The notes below the pieces were generated by a model. That model ran no database searches. It was given only the letters and a program-made list of their open reading frames with translations, and had not been told where the DNA came from. Positions 35,891 through 45,012 of a stretch of 64,000 nucleotides of DNA are shown here, in pieces. How positions within the stretch are numbered: position 1 is the stretch's first letter; every line of letters begins with the position of its first letter. This stretch comes from a virus, in IMG/VR virus record IMGVR_UViG_3300037010_002901, positions 1-64,000 of that record. One strand, written 5' to 3'. The translations under genes were made by a program, and so were the position numbers.

Positions 35891-38242
35891 TTAAGCCGTT
35901 TTACGATCAACTTCCAATTTATTTTTATGGGATAATACATCTTTTTCAAGTGCACTATCTGTTACGGCGTGTCTCAATCCTAGTTTTGATTCTGCCTCTA
36001 TAATTTTGAGTTTATTGGCTGTAAGATGGTCGTCCAACTGAGCTTTTAGTGTATATTCTAATTGTAAGCTTTTTCCTTTTGCCTCTTCTGTTCCTTGGGC
36101 CGCCTGCAACATTCCCTGACTATTTGCTTGATCTGCCGCCATTTTGTTGCGCTGGATAAGTTCTGCTGCTTTTCTATTGGCTTTTCTCAGCATCATTGCT
36201 GCTACTTTTAAATTCCCACCAGTAGCCAAATGTCTTTCTATATCAAGATAGTCGGGTGCTTCTTGACCTCCAAGGCCGGCTTGCAAATTAGAAGTAACTG
36301 CTTCCTGAATCATTTGCATGATTTGTTGTTTTTGCTCTTGAGTAGGAAGAGCTTGCACGCGGGTTGCGTAGCTCAAAGTAGAAATATTTGAGCCTATTTC
36401 TATCAGTCTTTTAAACCCATCACCAAGAGTTACGTAGCCACTTATATTACCATTTCTTGCAATGACCTGCATTTTTAACAATATCATATATGCTATCATT
36501 TCGTCCATTTGTAACATTCCGAAAATGATTGGCGACAATGAGTTTTCTGCCCCCTGAAGGGCAAGTTCAGACGTTGCTACTGGTTGTTCTGCGGGTGGCG
36601 TACTCGCGTCCATCATATCGTTGACGCCAGATATGGTTCGTATGAGCTCAATGTTGTTTTTTACTTCTATCCACCACCCTTGGAGCGCAGGTGTGATATC
36701 TCGCTCAACCCATTTTATGGGACTAATTTGACTGACTCGTCCATCATCTTCGAAGGTAAAGGTGTTTCTGTAAATGACATTCCCCGTTTCCGCAGCAATT
36801 GTAAATAATTCTTCTGAATTTTTTAGCTTGCCATCTACAAAGACTTTTTCAAATGCAGTCATTTCTATTTCGTAGCCGCTGGGCATCGCTTTTGCAAGAG
36901 TATTGTTTTTATATAAAACAGCTAACTGCAGCGCATCAAGGGTCGGAAGCACTAGCTCTAATACAGATTTATTCGTAGCTCTGTAAAACTTGAACTCTCG
37001 GTAGCACTCTTTTTTATTTTCATTGGGACGAGCAATATCAGCTTTCTTGCCCCAGTCGGCCATGAACTTAGTATTAATGATCCACTTGCCGCCACGTACA
37101 GTCTTAATGTCTATTGCTTTTATCTCACGCGAATATATTGTACCGTCTGCGCTTGTCTTTTCAATCTTTGGCGTCACCGGCGTCTCAAATGGTACGCTAT
37201 AACTGTTGAGGTTGCCGCTCTTTGTGGTAAATTCTTTTTTGATACGATCACATGAATAAACTTCAAAGTCAAATACCAATATTTTGAAATTGTCCCATTC
37301 CCTATATAGTGTATATTGAGCATCGCTGTTTACATATTCCTGGTAAACGCCTATTTGATACGGATTGCCATATTGTCCTACTGCACTTTTTGCTATCTCA
37401 TAATACTGTTTGTCAGTAAACTGATCACCCCACTCAAGTCGGCATTCTGATATAGTGTAAGTTAAAACCTCGCCAATACCTTTTGAGGCATCGCCATCAT
37501 TGCCATAAAAGTCTTCTATGACAAAATTTGCTAGATCACATTGACGCATTTTCACACGTTGACTAATACGATCTACCCAGATTTTACAAGCAGCAGCACC
37601 ATTGATTATAAACTCCCTTCTGAGTTGGCGCCTTAATAATTTCCAGTTGTTTTCCTCCCGGACCATTTGTACACCGAGTTCCATTTCCATTTCATATGGA
37701 AGCCTAAAGCCATCTTCCAGTATGGCTTGCAATTCCTCCATGCTCTCGGGTACAAATCCTTGAGGCGGTGGGGTATCGGCCCCTATTGATTGAGCAACAA
37801 AGTCGTTAAATGATTTCAGGGTGACTCTGGCCTTCATTGCTGCCTCAATGAATTTTTTATCTTCGGCGGCCATTGGATTCAGACAGTCCAAAAATATTTG
37901 ATAGTCAAGTTTTTCCCAGTAGCCAAGTATAGCATTAACTAGCTTAGGCGCCGTACTGGTTATTCCCCAGTTGAGATCACGGTATGAGACCTTTTTCCCT
38001 TCCTTTTTTAGCTTTACTATTCGGTCAACATATTTTTGGGTATTCTGGTTGCCGTCTGCATAGGCTCTATTCTCTATAAAGTCTATACGTCTCTGATTAG
38101 TAAGGTATTGTATGGTGCTGTGCTTGGAAAATAGAGCTTTCCCAAGTTGCATATGCCAATCATATCCCTTTTTTGCAGGATCTATAAGATCATTGGGATA
38201 TCCCCCATAACCAGAAACGGTTGGTAACATACTCTCTGCCAT
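35891..38242 (-). CDS. Portal protein
   Basis: 783 aa, encoded directly downstream of the large terminase. The core contains the long mixed domain with aromatic motifs (GWWIEVKNNIELIRTISGVNDMM, shown in part) and a C-terminal helical, Gln-rich region typical of portals. Length matches crAss-like portals. Portal forms the dodecameric DNA channel at the head vertex. Confidence 0.8.
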   Translation of the reverse strand: MAESMLPTVSGYGGYPNDLIDPAKKGYDWHMQLGKALFSKHSTIQYLTNQRRIDFIENRAYADGNQNTQKYVDRIVKLKKEGKKVSYRDLNWGITSTAPKLVNAILGYWEKLDYQIFLDCLNPMAAEDKKFIEAAMKARVTLKSFNDFVAQSIGADTPPPQGFVPESMEELQAILEDGFRLPYEMEMELGVQMVREENNWKLLRRQLRREFIINGAAACKIWVDRISQRVKMRQCDLANFVIEDFYGNDGDASKGIGEVLTYTISECRLEWGDQFTDKQYYEIAKSAVGQYGNPYQIGVYQEYVNSDAQYTLYREWDNFKILVFDFEVYSCDRIKKEFTTKSGNLNSYSVPFETPVTPKIEKTSADGTIYSREIKAIDIKTVRGGKWIINTKFMADWGKKADIARPNENKKECYREFKFYRATNKSVLELVLPTLDALQLAVLYKNNTLAKAMPSGYEIEMTAFEKVFVDGKLKNSEELFTIAAETGNVIYRNTFTFEDDGRVSQISPIKWVERDITPALQGWWIEVKNNIELIRTISGVNDMMDASTPPAEQPVATSELALQGAENSLSPIIFGMLQMDEMIAYMILLKMQVIARNGNISGYVTLGDGFKRLIEIGSNISTLSYATRVQALPTQEQKQQIMQMIQEAVTSNLQAGLGGQEAPDYLDIERHLATGGNLKVAAMMLRKANRKAAELIQRNKMAADQANSQGMLQAAQGTEEAKGKSLQLEYTLKAQLDDHLTANKLKIIEAESKLGLRHAVTDSALEKDVLSHKNKLEVDRKTA

Positions 38243-38296
38243 AGGTCATTTTGGGCAAAGGTATTAAAATTTATTTTTCATATTTTAATGGGAGCC

Positions 38297-40546
38297 TTAA
38301 TCGTAATAATTTTCCATATTACTCATTCCGGTGAAGCCACCATAATTTGCAGGAGTTTTCACCTCTTGTCTTTTGGGTTTCCTCACCATTTTCGCATAGT
38401 AGCAGGCGTATCCTGCAGATACAAAGCTGTCAAAAGGACTCCAATCACTCGGATTCAAATCTCGACAATCTTCCAATATATTGATAAACTTGCACCTCAT
38501 TCCATGCTTATCTAAATGGCTGTCTACCGCCGCCATGATAGCCTCTGCCTGCGCACCGCCCACTGTCTGTACTCCCGGTTGCGATGCCTGTTGTGCGATT
38601 ATCTGCCCATTTTTCTCAGTAATGATTGTTCTGGTTTTTAGAAATTTACTGTACCCTCTTCTGGCAAAGTACTGCCGAACGTTATCAATATTTGTCTCAA
38701 CCATGATTTTGCAGCCCAGCCAGTGAACAAGAGCAATAGCATCTTCACAATATTCATCTGTCGTTCTTGGTCTGAAACAGTAGTGAATGCCCCAATCTTC
38801 AGTAAGCCAATCAGCTGTACTGCTTTTTTTCCCGTCTATCAGATCATCGAAATTGCAGAATACCGTAAGCGCTCCCATTGATTTTTTCGTGCCCTCTGTC
38901 TCGTTGTATTTGAATGTATCAGAGGCAGCCATATACAAAGCATCATTCAGTGGCATCAAAAATTCCGCATCGTTTATTCTGACACTATTAGCACGGTTTT
39001 TCTCTATATGCTCTATCAGTTCTCTTGGACCTCTGAATTTTCCATGCTCAGTCCATTCTACTTGATAACCGTTTTCTTCTTCATCCCATTTCAAGTTGAA
39101 TGCCTCTGTGAATGGATCGCCATATCTAAAATCTGTAAGTCTTCTTTGAATAATATCTATCGTATTGAATGGACATAACCTATTGACCGATGTAAATGCC
39201 TCTTTTAGCGAGAACGGGTACATACTCTGAAAAGCTTGCCTGTCTCTAGGATCTTCTATTGCCGCCAACTCCGCAGATAGTAGTTCCTTTGCTGCCATCA
39301 AGTGATACCCTTTGTCTACAAATGGTTTATATCCAAGTGATAGATAATATTGTTTCAAATACTCACTTTGCGCAGGCGTAGGATTTTCTATAATTGGAAA
39401 TCCCCATTGATCAAATACATAACTTTCCCAAGCGGGCTTGAACCACACAATTAAACCCGATACTGTTTCCCCAAGATCATTCATCATTTTTCTTGCAGGT
39501 ACACGGCTCGATTCATCAACTAGCTTTTTGAATTTTATGAGCCCTTTGGGAGTCATTTGCTCAACCGTAGTAGTTATAAGAGCTTTCCCATTTTTCACAA
39601 CCCTTACACGTAAGCATTGCTTATGAATACGCCATGTTGCATGGACGTCTACATCATCCCATTTCCCCGCTTCGTCTATTACCAGACCTATACAACAATC
39701 GTGGTGATCTTTTGCACCTAGCTTCTCACCATCAAACGCTGTTTCTTTTGTTGTGCGGGCCTCTATTCTACTATCCAACGACTCTACATCGCCCTCAGCT
39801 ATTATCAAGTCTGAGGCGTCCAGGTCATCACCACCTCGGCTCGCATCCCTGAGTATAAGTTCTTTCTTTGGATAGGTTTTATTGTCAAATTGTGGCGCGA
39901 AATAAAATGGCAATTTTCGCCAAGCTTTCACGACATTTTTATCGAAAAACTCAATTGCATCATTACCGTTTTTCGAAAGAATCCCACCTACTGAATATCG
40001 CACTCTTGTAGCTGCCTCAAGGAGTTTGAAACCGGCTTTTGTTGACTTGGCATCCCGGCGCATTGCTATACTAATACCACCATATACCAATGGATCTTTG
40101 AGCACACATATATTCCACCACCACTCCTCTTCAAGATCGGGATACCTAAATTCTGGTAGCTCGCCCTGCAGATATACATAATTCATAAAAAACCAGTAAT
40201 TACCCGGAATCCACAGCGGTTTTCCATAGATATACATGAAGACTCCGTTGCGCCTCTTTTCCCACTGAGTCTCTATCCATTCACCAAATTCAGGGTTTTT
40301 CTCTGCTATCGCGATTGCTTCTTTTCTCGGCAAGCGATTTAATTTTGCTACCCAAGCCGGTTTATCTTCGTACTTAAAGAATTGTTCTTCTTTGGGAAAT
40401 CCATAATTTATAAAATGTGTATGCGGGGGTGGAGCTGGTAATTCAACGTGATACGGCTCTACATCTTCATCTATGCCATCGCGAAGAATGATATTTCTTT
40501 TATAGTATTCGTATCCGAATTTTTGGATAGTCGTTTTAGAGGCCAT
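38297..40546 (-). CDS. Large terminase subunit
   Basis: 749 aa. The ATPase half has an adenine-side motif and a P-loop-like RRDAKSTKAG (about residues 163-172) and a clear Walker B (IGLVIDEAGKW, near residue 290). The nuclease half has acidic positions in FCNFDDLIDG and a later ETNIDN strand. It packages DNA into the prohead through the portal encoded next. The P-loop has Ala-Lys where most terminases have Gly-Lys. Confidence 0.85.
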   Translation of the reverse strand: MASKTTIQKFGYEYYKRNIILRDGIDEDVEPYHVELPAPPPHTHFINYGFPKEEQFFKYEDKPAWVAKLNRLPRKEAIAIAEKNPEFGEWIETQWEKRRNGVFMYIYGKPLWIPGNYWFFMNYVYLQGELPEFRYPDLEEEWWWNICVLKDPLVYGGISIAMRRDAKSTKAGFKLLEAATRVRYSVGGILSKNGNDAIEFFDKNVVKAWRKLPFYFAPQFDNKTYPKKELILRDASRGGDDLDASDLIIAEGDVESLDSRIEARTTKETAFDGEKLGAKDHHDCCIGLVIDEAGKWDDVDVHATWRIHKQCLRVRVVKNGKALITTTVEQMTPKGLIKFKKLVDESSRVPARKMMNDLGETVSGLIVWFKPAWESYVFDQWGFPIIENPTPAQSEYLKQYYLSLGYKPFVDKGYHLMAAKELLSAELAAIEDPRDRQAFQSMYPFSLKEAFTSVNRLCPFNTIDIIQRRLTDFRYGDPFTEAFNLKWDEEENGYQVEWTEHGKFRGPRELIEHIEKNRANSVRINDAEFLMPLNDALYMAASDTFKYNETEGTKKSMGALTVFCNFDDLIDGKKSSTADWLTEDWGIHYCFRPRTTDEYCEDAIALVHWLGCKIMVETNIDNVRQYFARRGYSKFLKTRTIITEKNGQIIAQQASQPGVQTVGGAQAEAIMAAVDSHLDKHGMRCKFINILEDCRDLNPSDWSPFDSFVSAGYACYYAKMVRKPKRQEVKTPANYGGFTGMSNMENYYD

Positions 40547-40559
40547 AGAGCAAAACTAA

Positions 40560-41204
40560 TTACTTTTTTTCCCTTTTCCTTTCTTCGGAAATTTTACTTG
40601 CGTTTTGCTCAGGACTGATAGCAAACCTTTTGCTCATTACTGCCAGTGATGAAATATTCTCGCTCAGGTCTCGATCACCCATGAATATTTTATCTGCCTC
40701 CGCTTCTATGCTTGACAAAGCGTTATTCATAGTATCATTCATTCTGAGCGCATCTGCACTGTCTTTCAATGTATATTTAGTAACGGCAAGCGCCTGCATC
40801 ATATTCCAGTAGTTCTCATTGGATATTATCCAAGAAGAGTAACGAGTATTTTTCTCAAATTTCAAAAATTGAAGAATCATTTTTACTACTACTTCATTTT
40901 CGTTATTGATCAACGCCTTTATTTCTATTGGCCATTCTCTTTCCCTCTCAAATCCGGCTTCTATGAGTGCTCGCTCTTTTCTACTGGAAATTTCGCTCAT
41001 GCGTATCACCAGTGGTGATTTGATATGATACGCAAATACAATGTATTTGACAATTTTTTCAATGGTCAATTGATCTTCAAAAACTTCTTCTTTAAACTCT
41101 AAAAAAATATTTTCTAAATCTGGGAATGCTTTAAAAAGATCACCCGAGAAACTTTTTAGGTTCCATTTCATTCGAGCATATTCTGAGCTAGGAATTACTT
41201 GCAT
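40560..41204 (-). CDS. Hypothetical protein upstream of terminase, 214 aa
   Basis: Helical, charged protein encoded 13 bases before the large terminase. By position it could be a small terminase subunit or packaging factor, but no DNA-binding motif is clear. Similar-size genes sit at this place in crAss-like phages as far as I recall. Confidence 0.5.
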   Translation of the reverse strand: MQVIPSSEYARMKWNLKSFSGDLFKAFPDLENIFLEFKEEVFEDQLTIEKIVKYIVFAYHIKSPLVIRMSEISSRKERALIEAGFEREREWPIEIKALINNENEVVVKMILQFLKFEKNTRYSSWIISNENYWNMMQALAVTKYTLKDSADALRMNDTMNNALSSIEAEADKIFMGDRDLSENISSLAVMSKRFAISPEQNASKISEERKREKK

Positions 41205-41213
41205 ACTATATTT

Positions 41214-41510
41214 TTACCAGCTTACTTTTATACCAATTTTCTTTCCTCTTTTATCTCCACTTTCCTCTGGAAATTCATAGTCGTTAGTTACAATGTAACC
41301 TTCTTTTCTAAGAGACTCGGACACGCTCTTTTCAAATTTAGACTTTAATATTGCATAGTCAACTCTAAACATGAAAAACCCTTGATCTACGGCATCATTG
41401 ATAATCTTAGAAATAATTTCTGTGGTTTTCCGCAATTCCTCTGTTTCCCTAGCAACACGTATTGGTTCTGCTGCCAAAGCTTTTTCCCGTGCTTCTTTTG
41501 CGCTGATCAT
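41214..41510 (-). CDS. Hypothetical protein, 98 aa
   Basis: N-terminal helix rich in Ala/Glu/Arg, then a mixed domain ending KRGKKIGIKVSW. Starts in a 4-base overlap with the GroES-like gene stop, so the two are coupled. No family recognised. Confidence 0.5.
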   Translation of the reverse strand: MISAKEAREKALAAEPIRVARETEELRKTTEIISKIINDAVDQGFFMFRVDYAILKSKFEKSVSESLRKEGYIVTNDYEFPEESGDKRGKKIGIKVSW

Positions 41511-41818
41511 ACCTCTGTTTTGAGTTCTGTAAATTCCGCATAAACTTCATCAATATTTATCACTAGGTACTTTTCGTGATTATGCGTAAATGCGCTTCCG
41601 GCATGTCTGCTGTGCAATATTAGTGCGCCCTTAGGAATATGAGCAGCAGCGCTTGATACTTCAATAACACGGCTTGTAGTAGGCACATCCTTATGCATTT
41701 TTTGCTCTGGCATAGCATACTTTTCTGTTTCAGGAAGAGACTCGGGTTGTACCAAAAGTCTACCAGTCAAAATTCCGTCTTTGCGGAAGTCATGGATTTT
41801 TAAAGATGGAACACTCAT
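41507..41818 (-). CDS. GroES-like (Cpn10-fold) protein
   Basis: 103 aa from the ATG at 41818. The pattern RLLVQPESLPETEKYAMPEQ ... SSAAAHIPKGALILHSRHAG ... EKYLVINIDEVYAEF follows the Cpn10 layout: first strand, roof/mobile-loop region, 'kGd'-like turn and the terminal strand binding the neighbour. It is immediately downstream of GroEL. Likely a third Cpn10-type cap for the phage chaperonin. A frame extension of 17 codons upstream would run through a tRNA-like hairpin and is rejected. Confidence 0.6.
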   Translation of the reverse strand: MSVPSLKIHDFRKDGILTGRLLVQPESLPETEKYAMPEQKMHKDVPTTSRVIEVSSAAAHIPKGALILHSRHAGSAFTHNHEKYLVINIDEVYAEFTELKTEV

Positions 41819-41833
41819 TTTTTTAAATTTTGC

Positions 41834-41876
41834 ACCCTGGGGTCGATTCGAACAACCCCAACATACCATACAGGGT
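41834..41876 (-). ncRNA. tRNA minihelix-like element between groEL and the GroES-like gene
   Basis: On the - strand ACCCT (41876-41872) pairs with AGGGT (41838-41834), and GGGGTTG pairs with CGACCCC around the loop TTCGAAT, which fits the tRNA T-loop consensus TTCRANY. Together this makes 5 + 7 = 12 bp, the length of a tRNA acceptor/T-arm stack; a 12-base gap replaces the D and anticodon arms. It fills the intergenic gap. Confidence 0.55.
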
Positions 41877-43558
41877 TAATTTTTTATTTCTGTGATTGTA
41901 GCCTCGGTAGTTATGATCGTGCCTGCTACGGACACTGCATTTTCCAATGCTATTCTTGGTACCTTGGTCGGGTCAATTATTCCAGACTCTCTGAGATTTT
42001 CTATTTTCCCGGTCTTTGCGTTGTAACCTATCTCTGGAGATGTCTGATCGATACGCAACTGGTTTAAAATTGAGTCAACGTCCTCTCCGCAGTTCTCTAT
42101 GAGTTGCTTAATTGGGACCAAAAGTGCTTTTATTACAATGTGCCTTCCTATTTGGAAATCTGTCATTGCATTCAAATCCTCTGGCAGCTCATAGAGCTTT
42201 TGGTAGATATTGTAAAATGGGATTGCCCCGCCGGTCACTACGCCTTCTGATATTGCTGCGCGTGTTGCAAGAATAGCATCTTCGACACGATATACCTTTT
42301 CGGAAAGCTCAACTTGAGTTGGTGCGCCTACGTGTATCACAGCGACGCCACCTTGCAATTTTGCAAGTCTTTCTTTCAATTGGTTTTCGTCTTTAGGATC
42401 TGCATTTGCAAGTTGTCCTTTCAAATCTTCAATTCTCTTGTCAATCACCTCTTTGGTCCCGGCACCATCAAAAATCATTGATTTTTCCGTAGTGATTACC
42501 ATGTTACCGCAGGTTCCCATTTCCTCACGTGTGATTCTACCTAAGGTTCGACCTTCACTTTCGAATACGGCTACTGCGCCGGTCACTGCAGCAATATCTT
42601 TCAACGTTTCTTTTCTAACGTCGCCACTTGATGGGGCGATCAAAATAGTTATATCGATTGGCGACAATCCTTTCCGCTGACGGTTTGCCCTGATAAACAT
42701 CATATTCTGATCGTCTATGTCGCTTACAATCAAAACTAGAGGACGAGGTTGAATCGCTTTTTGTTTTTCCGCATCTGTTGCATCTCTGTTATTTTGCTCT
42801 TCCCATTGATCAATTGCGTCTTGGTGAGCAATATCTATCAAATCCATAACGCCTACTTCGTCTACTTTGCCGCGAGCTATTATATCTGAAACTACTATCA
42901 GCGGCGATGCTATTTCAGACATTCTTCTCTGTTTGTCGCGCATAAATTCCTCACTAAGTAGTCCTGAGTCAAAAGACACTCCCAGGTAGGTCTTGAGTTG
43001 ATTTTTGAAAGTCGGGCTAAGTCCCATAGCTACCATGCCATTGATAGATACTTTTTCATAAGCTTCTCTGATCATGGCACCGATACTTTCATCGTTGTTT
43101 GCTGAAATGGTCGCTATTTTTTCGAGCAAATCCAAATCGCCATTTAAAGGAGTTGATTGCTCTTTGAGTGCAGAAACTATTTCAATCACAGCCTGATCCA
43201 TTCCTTTCTTTATAGCTGTAGGATTCCGTTTGCTTCCATCTACTTCTGCTATTCCGTCTTTGGCTATTGCCTGACATAAAATAGTTGCTGTTGTGGTTCC
43301 ATCGCCGGCTTGTTTCGCGGCTTGCTGCGCTGCCTGCTTTATAGCCTCAGCACCCATAGCCTCAACATCATCTACCGGAAATATGTTTTTTGCTACTGTC
43401 ACCCCGTCTTTTGTAGCATGGTGATCCTCATTGATTTTCTGAATGAATACAGTCCGTCCCTTGGGACCCAATGTAACCTTTACGGTATTCGCCACCTGAT
43501 CAATACCTGATAGAAGTGCTGCCCGAGCTTCCATTCCTAATAAGACTTTTTTTGCCAT
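41876..43558 (-). CDS. groEL: GroEL-type chaperonin (Cpn60)
   Basis: 560 aa with the hallmarks of Cpn60: LGPKGR (30-35), TKDGVTVAK (49-57), GDGTTTAT (85-92) for ATP, and the C-terminal equatorial region ending DPTKVPRIALENAVSVAGTI. The apical domain carries an insert of about 25 charged residues (near QWEEQNNRDATDAEKQKAIQ), and the C-terminus lacks the GGM tail of bacterial GroEL. It is flanked by two Cpn10-type genes, giving a phage-encoded chaperonin operon. Known phage GroELs help fold capsid proteins; here the capsid genes follow a few kb downstream in the same direction. Confidence 0.95.
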   Translation of the reverse strand: MAKKVLLGMEARAALLSGIDQVANTVKVTLGPKGRTVFIQKINEDHHATKDGVTVAKNIFPVDDVEAMGAEAIKQAAQQAAKQAGDGTTTATILCQAIAKDGIAEVDGSKRNPTAIKKGMDQAVIEIVSALKEQSTPLNGDLDLLEKIATISANNDESIGAMIREAYEKVSINGMVAMGLSPTFKNQLKTYLGVSFDSGLLSEEFMRDKQRRMSEIASPLIVVSDIIARGKVDEVGVMDLIDIAHQDAIDQWEEQNNRDATDAEKQKAIQPRPLVLIVSDIDDQNMMFIRANRQRKGLSPIDITILIAPSSGDVRKETLKDIAAVTGAVAVFESEGRTLGRITREEMGTCGNMVITTEKSMIFDGAGTKEVIDKRIEDLKGQLANADPKDENQLKERLAKLQGGVAVIHVGAPTQVELSEKVYRVEDAILATRAAISEGVVTGGAIPFYNIYQKLYELPEDLNAMTDFQIGRHIVIKALLVPIKQLIENCGEDVDSILNQLRIDQTSPEIGYNAKTGKIENLRESGIIDPTKVPRIALENAVSVAGTIITTEATITEIKN

Positions 43559-43609
43559 AAATCTGTGTTTTTTATATTATTATATCAAATTGATACCAGT
43601 TTTTTTACC

Positions 43610-44215
43610 TTAATTCAAATTTAATTTTTCGGATAGGGTCATCAAGATTTCATTCACCTGCATTCGGTATAAAGGTTCAGTTGTAGCAGTAAGAGCAAAC
43701 TCAACAGGTGCGTCACTATTTGTTTCATATATAACAAGATCACCTTCTTTAAGACCTTGTTCATTTTCGCCAATAAGTCTTATGGTCCCTTCTGCTGCAC
43801 TAACGTCCTGAATATCTCGATCGGTAAGTGAATACTTGCCTATTTTGTCTTTCTTATTTTGAACTGGAGATAATAGGCAATATCCATTCAAAGGAATACG
43901 AATGCCAGACCTTTGAATGAAGAATATGTCTTCACGCAGCATTAGAATTGCAGTTCTCTTTCTCTCAACTAGCAAAAGTCCTTCATCTGCCTGCGGCTTT
44001 GCGGATTCCAAGACTAGGTAATGAAAATAAACAGTATCACCTTTCTTTATCTCCGTTTCGCCTTCCGGCACACTTAATACAAGCCCAAACTTAGGGTGGT
44101 ATTTATTTTCGTTCATCAGGTGAGAAGGCATTACATACCCATTTTTCAGAGAATCTGGCTTCACCTGAACTTCTACTAAAATTTTGTTCTCTATTGGTTT
44201 AATTTGTGAGATCAC
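43610..44215 (-). CDS. Tandem double-domain GroES (Cpn20-like) co-chaperonin
   Basis: 201 aa made of two successive Cpn10-like units: residues about 1-98 (IKPIENKILVEVQVKPDS ... GDTVYFHYLVLESAKP) and about 101-198 (IRIPLNGYCLLSPVQNKKDK ... EGDLVIYETN ... MQVNEILMTL). This is the architecture of plant chloroplast Cpn20, rare in phages. It lies upstream of GroEL in the same operon and overlaps the next upstream gene by 4 bases. It would cap the phage or host GroEL. Confidence 0.7.
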   Translation of the reverse strand: MISQIKPIENKILVEVQVKPDSLKNGYVMPSHLMNENKYHPKFGLVLSVPEGETEIKKGDTVYFHYLVLESAKPQADEGLLLVERKRTAILMLREDIFFIQRSGIRIPLNGYCLLSPVQNKKDKIGKYSLTDRDIQDVSAAEGTIRLIGENEQGLKEGDLVIYETNSDAPVEFALTATTEPLYRMQVNEILMTLSEKLNLN

Positions 44216-44595
44216 CAGTTAGTATTTTTTAGTTTGTTCTCATATACAACAAAGTCCTTCAGTTTTTTTGATTTGGCTCGGTATATTACTGCACTTGAAA
44301 CCTCAATGCGTTCCATTGTGCCCTTTTTCACCTTTTCTTTACAGCGATCTATTTGCTTACCTTTTTGCCAGCGGGTTAGATTTTCCCAGTCTGATACTTC
44401 GTCAGGAATACGAAGAAGAATCTTTTGATTCCGGTGCTCAACTACCTTGTAGAAATTGTTATAGTTATCCGAAAAGTCATATTGAAAATCATCATCGATA
44501 TACACCGCAGATTTTTTTCTGTCAATTATGAGTTTGACGATGATAACTATAACAAGAATGACAAAGCCAATCCCTATTGTTTTTTCCCAGGCCAT
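44212..44595 (-). CDS. Membrane-anchored hypothetical protein, 127 aa
   Basis: N-terminal transmembrane helix (IGIGFVILVIVIIVKLII, residues 6-23) followed by a charged, basic cytoplasmic or periplasmic domain. Overlaps both neighbours (22 bases with the HExxH gene, 4 with the co-chaperonin gene). Function unknown. Confidence 0.6.
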   Translation of the reverse strand: MAWEKTIGIGFVILVIVIIVKLIIDRKKSAVYIDDDFQYDFSDNYNNFYKVVEHRNQKILLRIPDEVSDWENLTRWQKGKQIDRCKEKVKKGTMERIEVSSAVIYRAKSKKLKDFVVYENKLKNTNW

Positions 44596-45008
44596 ACAAA
44601 TATTTTTTTACGATAAAGCAATAATAGAGTATCAAAATAGTCTTTAACTTCTAAATAGGGAAGATATGGATCGTCTCCATTCCCACAAGTTTTCCATAGT
44701 AAATCCAATGCTCTTTTACTTGCGTTTTTTTCTACTACATACTGGAAAATTGGTGGTAAAATTCCCCACTGGCAAAGCCTAAGCGCCCAGTAGTGGCTAT
44801 TATCTTGAAGCACATGCGCTACCTCATGCGCAATAATTGCTTCATCTCTAAAGTCATTTTTAGCAATGGTTCCTATTTTTAGCAACCTGTTTGCGCTATC
44901 ATATTCCGACTGTTCTATGTTGATCGGATATGTTGCAATTATAACTGTCTGTATGTCGCCTAAAAGTCTTTTTGCAATAGCTTTCAGCGATTCCGGTGTT
45001 TGTTTCAT
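44574..45008 (-). CDS. HExxH putative zinc metalloprotease
   Basis: 144 aa with HEVAH at residues 61-65 in a helix (IIAHEVAHVLQDN), the zincin active-site motif. It has no N-terminal signal. Possible roles are processing a virion or host protein, or an ImmA-like cut of a repressor, but no HTH domain is fused. It lies between the recombination and chaperonin genes. Confidence 0.65.
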   Translation of the reverse strand: MKQTPESLKAIAKRLLGDIQTVIIATYPINIEQSEYDSANRLLKIGTIAKNDFRDEAIIAHEVAHVLQDNSHYWALRLCQWGILPPIFQYVVEKNASKRALDLLWKTCGNGDDPYLPYLEVKDYFDTLLLLYRKKIFVWPGKKQ

Positions 45009-45012
45009 AGTG

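Noticed and set aside
38440-38470. T-arm-like sequence in the terminase gene
   Set aside because: GGATTCAAATC resembles a T-loop, but it lies in conserved coding sequence and no acceptor stem is present.
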